64,000 nt of DNA from contig CM059582.1 in the NCBI GenBank assembly GCA_030407085.1, positions 124,001 to 188,000 of the forward strand. The letters run 5' to 3'. This DNA is from Trichopria drosophilae (taxonomy: Eukaryota; Arthropoda; Insecta; Hymenoptera; Diapriidae). The position numbers were made by a program, and so were the translations under genes. Of the stretch, positions 36,800 through 45,400 are shown one piece after another. The notes beneath the pieces were generated by a model, which saw nothing but the letters and a program-made list of their open reading frames with translations, had not been told where the DNA came from and did no database searches. Position 1 is the stretch's first letter. Each line of letters starts with the position of its first letter.

Positions 36800-38011
36800 C
36801 TAGGTATATAATTCACAATGCAGCGGTATTTCACTAATCCAATTGTTTTTTTCCTGATCTAGCCTATCATTCAATATTGCTTGTCTTATTGATTCCATCA
36901 ACTTATTCATGAAGAAAACATTGTGAATGGTAACGAGTGTGTAAGCCAGCAATTCCTTCGCTTTTAGTAAATGGTGTATATAGGCTCTTGAATGTTTTCT
37001 GCAAGTAAAGCACAAACAGTCATTTTCAATTGGGTTATCATCTAGTTCGAATCGTTGATTTCGCAAATTAATATGCTCTTTACACTTTGAAGAAATAGAA
37101 TCTCTGTTTTTTACTTTAACAAGTGCGCCACCATGTCTTGCGAGGCGAGTTGGATGCACACAATCAAATGTGTCAACACCAAGCTCTACTCCACGAAAAA
37201 TGTCCACAATTCCACCAATACCAAGCAAATGAGTAGGCCTCTCTTTTTTTAAACGTTCCATAGTAAAGGAAACTACGTCATACATCTGCTCTTTACTCTG
37301 ACCAAGCGATCCACCTATTGCTTGACCAAAAAATGGCAAATTGTTGATAAAGTCACAACTTTTCCCGCGCAAATCTTGATACACTCCGCCTTGGCTAATT
37401 CCATACAGCGCCTGTTTGCCATCATTATTTTTTTCAAACTCATTTAAAGAACGTTCAGCCCATCTATGGCTCATGAGCATTGATTTTCTTGTGTATTCTT
37501 TACTGACATGGAATGGAGTACATTCATCTAAAACTAGGATTAAATCTGCACCTAACTTTTGTTGAATTTGTATAGACTTTTCAGGAGTTAGACAATAAGT
37601 TTTACCATTTATGTAAGAACGAAAAATTGCCCCATCTTCGTTAATTTTGATCAGAGTTTTTTGCTTCTGTCTTATTCCCTTTATTTCTTCCGAAACTGAC
37701 CCGTGCCCTAAACTAAATATCTGGTATCCACCAGAATCAGTGAGCATTGGTCCACTCCATCCCATCATCTTGTGCAAGCCACCAAGTTTTGCCACAGTAT
37801 CCTCTCCAGGTTGAAGCATTAGGTGATAAGTGTTGGAAAGTATTATCTGAGTACCTGCTTCTCTGATTCTTTCGATATCTGCAGCTTTAATGGCAGCTTT
37901 GGTTGCACAAAATATAAATGCTGGTGTTTCTATGTTTCCATTTGGAGTTTTAATTGTGCCAACTCTTGCAGAACCTGATTGCTTGGTTATCCTAAACGAA
38001 AACTTTTCCAT
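36800..38011 (-). CDS. tgt: Queuine tRNA-ribosyltransferase
   Basis: The 403-residue protein replaces G34 with the queuine precursor preQ1 in GUN tRNAs. Family signatures are N-T-Y-H-L, M-L-T-D-S-G-G-Y-Q-I-F with an active-site Asp, D-T-F-D-C-V-H-P-T-R with the nucleophile Asp, and the zinc site C-L-C-F-T-C-R with a distal His. Its ATG follows directly after the nuoE stop codon, so the two are co-transcribed. Confidence 0.95.
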   Translation of the reverse strand: MEKFSFRITKQSGSARVGTIKTPNGNIETPAFIFCATKAAIKAADIERIREAGTQIILSNTYHLMLQPGEDTVAKLGGLHKMMGWSGPMLTDSGGYQIFSLGHGSVSEEIKGIRQKQKTLIKINEDGAIFRSYINGKTYCLTPEKSIQIQQKLGADLILVLDECTPFHVSKEYTRKSMLMSHRWAERSLNEFEKNNDGKQALYGISQGGVYQDLRGKSCDFINNLPFFGQAIGGSLGQSKEQMYDVVSFTMERLKKERPTHLLGIGGIVDIFRGVELGVDTFDCVHPTRLARHGGALVKVKNRDSISSKCKEHINLRNQRFELDDNPIENDCLCFTCRKHSRAYIHHLLKAKELLAYTLVTIHNVFFMNKLMESIRQAILNDRLDQEKNNWISEIPLHCELYT

Positions 38012-38512
38012 CTATTTGCTTGAAAGCTCTGCTATGATATTTTCCACTTTTTCAGGAGTGAGGTTTTCATAAAAGTCATTATTGATCTGCACCACAGGGG
38101 CATTAACGCATGCACCAAGACATTCAACTTCCTTTAAAGTAAATAGATTATCTTTAGTAGTTTCACCGGCATTGATTCCTAGTTTCTTTTTAAAGGTATT
38201 TAACACTTCTTCACTATTGCACAACCAGCAAGGAGTTGTTCTACAAATTTGTATGAGATATTTACCTACTGGTTTTAAATTATACATGGTATAAAAATTT
38301 GCCACTTCGTATACACGAATATGTGGAATATGCAGCATATCAGCAACATAACGCATGGCAGATTCAGAAACCCATCCGCATTGCTCTTGAATCAGATACA
38401 GTAAAGGCATAACAGCACTACCTTTTCTACCTTTAGGATACATCTCTATAGACTTTTTCGCTTTCTTCAGGTTGTCTGATGTAAAACTAAACTCCTCTTC
38501 TTTCTCTTTCAT
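38012..38512 (-). CDS. nuoE: NADH-quinone oxidoreductase subunit E
   Basis: The 166-residue thioredoxin-like [2Fe-2S] subunit of complex I has the four cluster cysteines in C-R-T-T-P-C and C-L-G-A-C. It belongs to the NADH-oxidising arm with NuoF. It is immediately upstream of tgt, with no other nuo gene in the window. Confidence 0.94.
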   Translation of the reverse strand: MKEKEEEFSFTSDNLKKAKKSIEMYPKGRKGSAVMPLLYLIQEQCGWVSESAMRYVADMLHIPHIRVYEVANFYTMYNLKPVGKYLIQICRTTPCWLCNSEEVLNTFKKKLGINAGETTKDNLFTLKEVECLGACVNAPVVQINNDFYENLTPEKVENIIAELSSK

Positions 38513-38776
38513 CTAATAAGTCTCTTGTAAATCTCAACAAATTATACTTGAAGAGTTAACAATTGCAATTGTTGGTTTTTTGAGCTCTACAATATTATAT
38601 CTGTAGAGTGGTATTGCTCGTGCACTCAATTTGTGAATTCTTTACTGCTAATCATTTTCCATATTTCGCTTTGCAGATTATAAAGGTATTAATTTTTTAA
38701 TTTTAGTTAAAATTTTCATTGACATTAACACGCAGAAATAATCATAATAGCGTTTATTAAAATTTTAAATATAATT

Positions 38777-39454
38777 ATGTCTATATCAAGTAGATTATTT
38801 GGAGTTAATACAACTATACTGAAAGTTAAAGAAGCGATAGGTTTTAATCCAAAAAACGTAGGGTTGATTGAAGGAAATGGAGTTACTTATGGACTCAGCT
38901 ATCAAGATAACGGCAATGGAAGCAGTAGAGTAAAATTACTTATTAGCCCCTCATATCAATCAAAAACATACAAGTGTGATACAGGTGTCAACGTAGCAAA
39001 TGAATTTAAGAGCCAATTATCTTCCACACTAATAGAAAATTCAGCTGAAGTAGATAAAGTTGGAGTTATCTTTCCTACAGAAGAAATTAACAAAAAAGAA
39101 AAGTGCATCAAAGGCTTAACATTCAACACTTACGAAATCAAGCATTCAACTAATGTTCCCTTAGTTGAATACGTAGGAAAAGTAAAATTATACAAGAACA
39201 TTGATATAAATAATCTTGCAAATGAAGACAATAGTTACTTTTTACCAAAAGCAGTAAAAGTTGGTAATGGTAATGTTGTTGTAATTGCTCATAACTTAAA
39301 GGATCAAGCTTTAGTTTCTTGGTATTTAGAATCGAAAGGAGATGGAAAGTTCAGACCTTTACCTGGAGCAAAGCACATTATAGAAAGAAAATTATTCAAG
39401 TTTGATAATCCAGGGCAATTAGCACTAGATGAAAATACGATGCTTTATACGTAG
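38777..39454 (+). CDS. Hypothetical protein
   Basis: This 225-residue soluble protein from ATG 38777 has no recognisable domain, signal peptide or membrane segment. It is a beta-strand-rich sequence with alternating hydrophobic residues (S-R-V-K-L-L-I-S-P-S). It lies just upstream of the intact IS110 element. Codon use looks like the neighbours. Confidence 0.6.
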   Translation: MSISSRLFGVNTTILKVKEAIGFNPKNVGLIEGNGVTYGLSYQDNGNGSSRVKLLISPSYQSKTYKCDTGVNVANEFKSQLSSTLIENSAEVDKVGVIFPTEEINKKEKCIKGLTFNTYEIKHSTNVPLVEYVGKVKLYKNIDINNLANEDNSYFLPKAVKVGNGNVVVIAHNLKDQALVSWYLESKGDGKFRPLPGAKHIIERKLFKFDNPGQLALDENTMLYT

Positions 39455-39569
39455 ATAAAGACTACTAAAAACCAAGAAGTAAGAACAAATATTTTTAAGT
39501 TCGATATGGCCAAAGTGGTTGAGGATCTAAAAAATTGTAAGTTAAAAATGTGATATAAAAGAGATAAGA

Positions 39570-39735
39570 GGGAAAGATAGCCCTACTCACTATAGGAATA
39601 GAGCTATCACGGGCGTGTGCGACCGAAAAAAAGTTGGTATTACAACCGTTTCCATCAAGGTACACTAGCCCATCTCTCGATACGTTTGAATAGTTGTGTG
39701 GGACATATATATGCACCCGTTTACAATCTTAAATT
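39570..39735 (+). ncRNA. Candidate IS110 bridge RNA region
   Basis: IS110 elements of the IS621 type encode a bridge RNA in the non-coding end upstream of the transposase. Here the leader folds into a compound hairpin (GATAGC 39576-39581 with GCTATC 39603-39608, inner CCTA with TAGG) followed by a larger stem (GGGC 39611-39614 with GCCC 39668-39671, GTGT with ACAC) that encloses a small hairpin GTTG-gtatta-CAAC and wide internal loops. A third GGG/CCC arm may follow near 39700-39718. The layout is like a 5' hairpin plus two guide loops. The assignment is inference. Confidence 0.45.
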
Positions 39736-39756
39736 AATAAAACTATCGAGGTTATA

Positions 39757-40728
39757 ATGGTTAGATCTTATCAAAATTTTATTGGTATTGACATCGGAAA
39801 ATTCAAGAATGTTGTTGCAGTTCACAAGCAGAAGAATGCTGTTGAATTTGACAATAATACTTCTGGTTGGCAACAATTGTGTCAAAAGTTCTCAGATATC
39901 TTACCTAATTCTTTAGTGACTTTAGAAAATACAGGAAAATATGAGCTTGGTTTGTCACATTTTCTTATTGACAAGAATATCACCGTACATCGAGCTAATA
40001 CCCGTAAAGTAAAAAGTTTTATTTTATCTCACGGAACTTTAGCAAAATCCGATAAATCAGATGCAAGAGCTCTTGCTCAATATGGATTTGAACGCCATAG
40101 AACTCTCTCTCTATTTGTACCTACTTCTGAAAAACAATCAACCTTGGTTGCACTTTGTCAACGTCGTGATGACATCACGCAAATGAGAACTCAGGAAAAA
40201 TGTAGACTGGAAGCACCTGAAAACGACCATATAAGAGAAAGTTGTCAAAAAACTATTGAATTTTTTAATGGCCAAATAGATGAACTAAATAATACTATAC
40301 AAAGAATCATTGATGAAAGTCATGAGTTACAAGAACATCAAAAAATCCTTAAAACAGTTTCTGGAATAGGTAAAAAGTTATCACAAGATTTTCTGTGTTT
40401 AATACCGGAGCTTGGTTACTTAAACAGAAGGGAAGTAGCAAGTCTTGCTGGAGTTGCACCTCATCCTAGGGAAAGTGGTAAAGCTGTTGGTTATCGAAGG
40501 ATTATAGGTGGTAGAAGTAATGTCCGTAAAAAGCTTTTTACAGCTGCCATGTCTGCTGCAAGGTCCAAATCTGTACTTGGTGCCTTTTATTCTAAGCTTG
40601 TTGAAAGTGGTAAGAAGAAAATGGTAGCTATAACAGCTCTAATGCGGAAAATTATAGTAATTGCTAATGCAAGACTTAAAGAAGCAATTAATTTGCATAC
40701 TCTCACAACGGTGACTGAAATTGGCTAA
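39757..40728 (+). CDS. IS110-family transposase
   Basis: The uninterrupted 323-residue protein has the DEDD catalytic domain (G-I-D-I-G-K near residue 9, L-E-N-T-G-K-Y near 57, K-S-D-K-S-D-A-R-A-L-A near 97) and the Transposase_20 domain (V-S-G-I-G-K-K-L, S-L-A-G-V-A-P-H-P-R-E-S-G with the likely catalytic Ser, G-G-R-S-N-V-R-K). It is the only transposase in this window without a frameshift. An RNA-guided recombination mechanism is established for the family. Confidence 0.93.
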   Translation: MVRSYQNFIGIDIGKFKNVVAVHKQKNAVEFDNNTSGWQQLCQKFSDILPNSLVTLENTGKYELGLSHFLIDKNITVHRANTRKVKSFILSHGTLAKSDKSDARALAQYGFERHRTLSLFVPTSEKQSTLVALCQRRDDITQMRTQEKCRLEAPENDHIRESCQKTIEFFNGQIDELNNTIQRIIDESHELQEHQKILKTVSGIGKKLSQDFLCLIPELGYLNRREVASLAGVAPHPRESGKAVGYRRIIGGRSNVRKKLFTAAMSAARSKSVLGAFYSKLVESGKKKMVAITALMRKIIVIANARLKEAINLHTLTTVTEIG

Positions 40729-40772
40729 TGAATATGTGCGTCTACACAGACTTAAAGCACATATTCATTAGC
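40724..40772. repeat. Perfect hairpin over the IS110 transposase stop
   Basis: GCTAATGAATATGTGC (40724-40739) and GCACATATTCATTAGC (40757-40772) form a perfect 16-bp stem around a 17-base loop. The transposase stop codon TAA lies inside the left arm. There is no following T-run, so it may be a sub-terminal element signal rather than an ordinary terminator. Confidence 0.9.
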
Positions 40773-40845
40773 TAAACAGAAATTATTATGGCAGCTGTTT
40801 GATATAAAATTTTATTTCTATGACACACGGGTTTTTATTGTCCAC

Positions 40846-41875
40846 ATGATTGAACAAAGTTACAGAATTACACAAATAAAAAATTTTTTAAAAAACATAG
40901 TTGATGGAAAGAAAGATGAATGTTTGCTTAGTAAGAAAGAATGCCAATTAAATATAGCACCATCTACTATCTATAATTCAGGAAAAATAAACTTTTTACA
41001 GTATGTAAGACGAACTGAAGGTGATGATTTAGTTGCTTTTCTTGCGAAAAAACAATCTTCTAATACGCAAGAATTGCATTTAGCAAGGCTTGCTAAGAAA
41101 GGACCAAAATCAAATTTTACTGTTTGTGAATGTGAAGATCCTATAGAACAATTGTATGTTAAAGACAATGGCCAAGGAGGTTTTATCGTCACTGCGGTAA
41201 GTGGAGAGAGTATTATAACTTTTAATAGAGAGAGCTCTGGAAAATCTTCTGAAGCAACGATAATACCGACAAGCAGTATCAAAGCTCTCAGTGATTTTGT
41301 TAATATCATTAACGGCCAATTGATGCCTAGTATTATTTCCAGCAGTACTGTGGCTCCTATAACTGTTACAGAGACGGTTGTGACTTTCTAAGAAAACGAC
41401 GACTGCTACAATTACTAGCACAACAGAAACCGACACTGTAAAGACTACCAAATTAACAACAGAAGCATCAACTATCATTGTACCAACTTCCACAATGAGT
41501 AAATCTTCAACAGAGTCAACAACAGTAGCATCAACTACCACTGCACCTACTTCTACAACGAGTAGGACTTCAACAGAGTCAACAATTCAAACAAGTACAG
41601 TAACAGTGGGGCCAACAACAGTAGCAAAAACAACTACTACTCCACAAGCGACCACAGTTGCTACAACGTCAACTAGTGCACCGATAGTAACTTCAGAAGC
41701 TGAGACAAGTACTGTAAAATCTACAGCAGCGACTGTTGAGTCAACTTTTACAGCAAGCAGTACTACGATGAGTAAGCCTTTAACAGAATCAACAACTAAG
41801 ATGAGTACGTCATCAGAACCAACAACAGTAGCTGAAACTATTGCGACCTCACAATATTCTTTATTGGTGTCTTGA
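40846..41875 (+). pseudogene. Mucin-like Thr/Ser-rich protein, one frameshift
   Basis: The first frame (40846-41391) encodes 181 residues of an unrecognised globular domain. At about 41385-41392 (GACTTTCTAAG) it runs into TAA, but a one-base shift continues directly as K-K-T-T-T-A-T-I-T-S and stays open to 41875. The second part of about 160 residues is over half Thr and Ser with recurring S-T-E-S-T-T and T-T-V-A-x-T units, like eukaryotic mucin domains. No signal peptide is visible. It is one gene with a recent frameshift, or two products if the shift is programmed. Confidence 0.65.
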
Positions 41876-42107
41876 AAGAGTTTTCGTTTTTCTTTCTTAG
41901 ATCTAACTCATTTAATCCGCTTCCAACATTATTTTTTCTTGTTGTAGTGTGAATAACACCTGGAAGTTTCACTTCATACTTAAATTTTTTACCAATGTTA
42001 TCTATTGACTCATTAGATGAGGAATCTATTTGAAACCTATCATTTGAAAATTTTGATTTTGCAGCATCAAAAGATATACTACGTTTTTCTATCTTTTGAT
42101 CAGTCAT
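41838..42107 (-). CDS. Small hypothetical protein
   Basis: The 89-residue polar, basic product (S-I-S-F-D-A-A-K-S-K-F) starts at an ATG with AGAGG 7 bases upstream. It converges on the mucin-like gene, overlapping it by 38 bases, and lies 57 bases from pdhC on the same strand. No domain is recognised. Confidence 0.5.
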   Translation of the reverse strand: MTDQKIEKRSISFDAAKSKFSNDRFQIDSSSNESIDNIGKKFKYEVKLPGVIHTTTRKNNVGSGLNELDLRKKNENSFKTPIKNIVRSQ

Positions 42108-42164
42108 ATTTTGCCTCTAAACCTATCAATTAATAAAAGTATAAATTAAGAGGTATTAATTTTA

Positions 42165-43427
42165 TTATAATAATAAAGGCTCAAGAAGCATCACCGTAGG
42201 GTTTTCTATATAGTACTTAAAGGCATTTAAAAATTTTGCTCCGAGTGCTCCATCAACTGCTCTGTGGTCAACAGAGAGAGTAACTGTCATTATCTCTGCT
42301 ATCTCTATTTTTTCACCTATGACAACCGGCTGTTTTTTAGATTCACCAACAGCCATAATGCAAGATTGCGGTGGATTGATTATAGCGCTGAAAGTTTTTA
42401 TACCAAACATGCCTAAGTTGGAGATAGTAAATCCTCCTCCTTGAAATTCTTCAGGCTTTAGTTTTCCAGATCTTGCCCTACTTACTAAATCTTTCACTTC
42501 TTTTGATATAGATAAAACACTTTTTTCATCAGCATTTTTTACTATAGGAGTAATCAGTCCATCCTCAAGCGCTACAGCAATTGAGATATCTATATTTGAG
42601 TATCTTACTATTTTAGTATCTATCCACGATGAGTTTATATCAGGAAATTTTTTCATGCTGAAAGCCACAGCTTTTATAATTAAGTCATTAATTGTTACTT
42701 TATTGTCTTCATTTGCTGAATTAACCTCATTTTTGAGCGATATTAGCTTATCAACGTGGCAGTCTACAGTTAAATAAAAGTGTGGAATATTTTGCTTAGA
42801 TTCAACTAGGCGCTGCGCTATCACTTGGCGCATATTACTTACTTCAACTGTTGTATTTTCCTCAAATCTCTCATAGCTTTTAGTTTGATCTAAAAATTCT
42901 AATACATCAGCTTTTATGATACGACCATATGGACCTGTACCTTTTAATCGCTTTATATCAACACCTTCATTTTGAGCTATTTTTTTAGCTAAGGGGCTTA
43001 CTTTTATTCTATTTTCTGTTGCCCTATCCTCTTTTTTAGATCCCAGTGTCACGCACTGGGATGACATTGAAGAGCTAGATGAAACCGAAGGGTTGGATGA
43101 TACTGAAAAATCGGCTTCAACCTCCTTCTCAACCTTGGTATTGATGGCAGAAGCTAAATCAAGTGCGCTTCTATCTTCCCCTTCCTCTAACATTAGAGCT
43201 ATCAGTTGATTTACAGGCACGCCACTTGTTCCTTCCGACACTAAAATTTTTGCCAAAACTCCTTCATCGACAGATTCAAACTCCATTATGGCTTTATCAG
43301 TCTCAATTTCAGCGATTACATCACCTATTTCAACTTTATCTTGTTCTTTCTTACACCACTTTACAATTTTTCCTCCAGTTTTACTCATTGTTGGGGAAAG
43401 AGCAGGCATCAATATTTCTATAGGCAT
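42165..43427 (-). CDS. pdhC: Pyruvate dehydrogenase E2, dihydrolipoamide acetyltransferase
   Basis: The 420-residue protein has one lipoyl domain (E-I-E-T-D-K-A-I-M-E-F with lipoyl Lys45), an E1/E3-binding domain (V-S-P-L-A-K-K-I-A, G-T-G-P-Y-G-R-I near residue 170) and the acyltransferase domain with the catalytic D-H-R-A-V-D-G-A near residue 390. It moves the acetyl group from E1 to CoA. A palindromic repeat (43040-43062) lies in the linker between lipoyl and binding domains and encodes S-Q-C-V-T-L-G-S in frame; the linker tolerates the insert. Confidence 0.95.
   Translation of the reverse strand: MPIEILMPALSPTMSKTGGKIVKWCKKEQDKVEIGDVIAEIETDKAIMEFESVDEGVLAKILVSEGTSGVPVNQLIALMLEEGEDRSALDLASAINTKVEKEVEADFSVSSNPSVSSSSSMSSQCVTLGSKKEDRATENRIKVSPLAKKIAQNEGVDIKRLKGTGPYGRIIKADVLEFLDQTKSYERFEENTTVEVSNMRQVIAQRLVESKQNIPHFYLTVDCHVDKLISLKNEVNSANEDNKVTINDLIIKAVAFSMKKFPDINSSWIDTKIVRYSNIDISIAVALEDGLITPIVKNADEKSVLSISKEVKDLVSRARSGKLKPEEFQGGGFTISNLGMFGIKTFSAIINPPQSCIMAVGESKKQPVVIGEKIEIAEIMTVTLSVDHRAVDGALGAKFLNAFKYYIENPTVMLLEPLLL
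43040..43062. repeat. Palindromic repeat inside pdhC linker
   Basis: ATCCCAGTG and CACTGGGAT form a perfect 9-bp stem around TCACG inside the coding sequence for the flexible Ser-rich E2 linker. The reading frame is kept. Confidence 0.9.
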
Positions 43428-43711
43428 TTATTCTGCATTAAAAGATCTATTTAATTTTTAATTTACTCTTTACCCTATGTCAATCTAATCGTAAATTATG
43501 ATACTTATATCATCCTAGTACATGATGCTGGAATCTTGGTTGACTACTGTTATCCTACTATTTCTATTGCTTAGTCCTAGACAGAGTACAAATAGTAAGA
43601 TCATCATGAAAATAGACGAATCTGTTATAATGGAAATAGAAAAATGTAGTGCTTACTATTCTCTCACAAGCATATAGCTTGGGTACAGCAAAATTTTATA
43701 TGAGGAGCTGG

Positions 43712-44209
43712 TTAAATTGATAAAAGATCAGAATTAACAGTAGTTTCCGAATCTTCTGTAGCAGGCTCTTCATGTGAAGCAGAGGATACACTAACTTCTT
43801 TATCCTCTATTGTTCTCTGTATAGAACTACCACAAAAACTCCTTAACATCTCTTCAGCAGATGAATTTAAAATCTGTACAATAGACTTTTCACTTTGTTC
43901 TTTCAGCAATTGATCCATTTTAGAAATCAACTCGGAAAATTCACTACCTTCTTTTCTAGCTTCACTTTCTATCTTATTTTTTATGCTTTCTATATTACTT
44001 TGGTTAATTTCTTCTTTCGTTATGTTAAATGAATTAGCAATACCTTGATACTTAATCTCACAATCGCCACAGCCAACTATGCAAAGAGCAATAGAATCGG
44101 ATATTTCACCTGCAGCCGAATTATGGACAGTGTAAGCTAAGCAATTGTCATGATATTTAATGCCAAACTGTTGCTCTATCAACTCAGAAATTTCATTTTT
44201 TAAAGACAT
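43712..44209 (-). CDS. Hypothetical protein
   Basis: The 165-residue protein is taken from the ATG at 44207-44209, which has a strong ribosome site (AAGGAGG) 6 bases upstream; an earlier in-frame start at 44275 is unlikely. It is acidic, mostly helical and ends in a Glu/Ser/Thr-rich tail. A C-G-D-C pair lies near residue 52. No family is recognised. The 284 bases between it and pdhC hold no gene. Confidence 0.6.
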   Translation of the reverse strand: MSLKNEISELIEQQFGIKYHDNCLAYTVHNSAAGEISDSIALCIVGCGDCEIKYQGIANSFNITKEEINQSNIESIKNKIESEARKEGSEFSELISKMDQLLKEQSEKSIVQILNSSAEEMLRSFCGSSIQRTIEDKEVSVSSASHEEPATEDSETTVNSDLLSI

Positions 44210-44346
44210 AAAGTACCTCCTTCTTACATTACTGTACCTTCTGATTAAAGTACAACAGCTGCTCCTAAATAGCAATCCATATATGGTTTACTTTAATAAA
44301 TTCTTAAAGTAAGAAGCTTTTACATCCTAAAACATAACTTAGATAG

Positions 44347-45276
44347 GCCAATGTAAAAAAATTTTTAAACGAGAATTAGAGATAATTAAAAAAATAAAAG
44401 AACACATTAATGATGATATAGAACATGGTACAGGATTTGATAGTCGGGAATGCCAATTTTAGACTGGATCGTTGCTTGTGATTCTCAGGATCATGTTAGA
44501 CTAAACAACAAGTCTCTATTAAAATTTGAAAAGACAATTAAGGATGTTGGAGGAAGATCAAAGCGAAATTCAAGAGGTTATGTTGGCGGTGAAAGAGAGA
44601 CATTTCTGAATTTCCACTTCTTTGAAAACATGAATGAAAGAAGGGCAAGGAACTATGAGAGATTAGATCATGTTCTAAATCACCCTCAGAGAGTTCGCCT
44701 TAGCAACAGGGGTGAAAATATAGTAAGGCAAAGAATGCAGAGATACTAAATAACATCAGAGATCTTGATAGAGCAGCTGACAGAGAACTATTACTGAATC
44801 TCTCTGGAAACAGGAGTGAAAATATAAGAAGACCAGGAGAACAAATGCAGCCAAGTGAAGTATCACTAAATCTCTCCGAAAATAGGGATGAATATACAAT
44901 GATGAGAGAACGAAGAAGAGCGGGAAGGCGAATGCAGCCAAATTTTGTTAGACGTGAAAGAGAAGTACCACTTAGTTCAAAAATAGGACAATTAATTGGT
45001 GTAGTTTCATCCATAATTGTAGGTGCTTTCATTGGTATAATGGTTGGTATGGTCATTGCTGGTTTATGTATTGAGCTTTGTGTGATCACCACTGCAGAAC
45101 CGATTCTTCTCATCATGGGTGCTACTTCTGTTATAGGAGCTATTGTAGCAGGAACTGCTCCTGTATTAAAGCTAATGGAGATGTTTAAAGGTCAAGAACC
45201 TAATCTTTCTCCTAGTAGCGGTCTGGAAAGCTCTAATACTGAACATACTTATTTAAATAGGCAAAGAGTTATTTAG
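44347..45276 (+). pseudogene. Membrane protein with internal repeats, two frameshifts
   Basis: Three frames read as parts of one product: an N-terminal charged part (about 44347-44462), 44450-44749, and a frame open from about 44738 to 45276. Shifts lie near 44455 and 44740. The middle contains three imperfect repeats of about 20 residues, built on L-S-x-N-R-x-E-(N/Y) followed by basic residues. The end has a hydrophobic hairpin (I-I-V-G-A-F-I-G-I-M-V-G-M-V-I-A then A-T-S-V-I-G-A-I-V-A-G). Function is unknown. Confidence 0.6.
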
Positions 45277-45400
45277 AAAAAAATTGGAGAAATGTTCAAG
45301 GAAGTTCATTGATAAAATAGAGAGGTTTAATTATAGCTTTGTAGTTTAGGTTCTTGGTTAAAGATTTTTATTTTAGCAGTTAAATCAAAGTCAGATCTAA

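Larger units (their letters stand above)
39510..40775 (+). mobile_element. IS110-family insertion sequence, apparently intact
   Basis: The element comprises a structured non-coding leader (about 39540-39756), an uninterrupted transposase gene and a hairpin over its stop codon. The exact ends are not visible because IS110 elements usually lack clear terminal inverted repeats and the empty site is unknown. The limits given are therefore approximate. Confidence 0.6.

Noticed and set aside
39505..39540. tRNA-like start (GGCCAAAGTGGTTGAGGAT) before the IS110 gene
   Set aside because: There is no matching acceptor, anticodon or T-arm downstream, so it is not a tRNA.
39495..39716. A 73-codon minus-strand ORF upstream of the IS110 transposase
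   Set aside because: It lies across the structured leader and has no family match; the stems explain the sequence better.
41495..41875. The Thr/Ser-rich frame as an independent gene
   Set aside because: Its frame is open back to the break at about 41390 and joins smoothly to the upstream domain, so it is better read as the second half of one gene.
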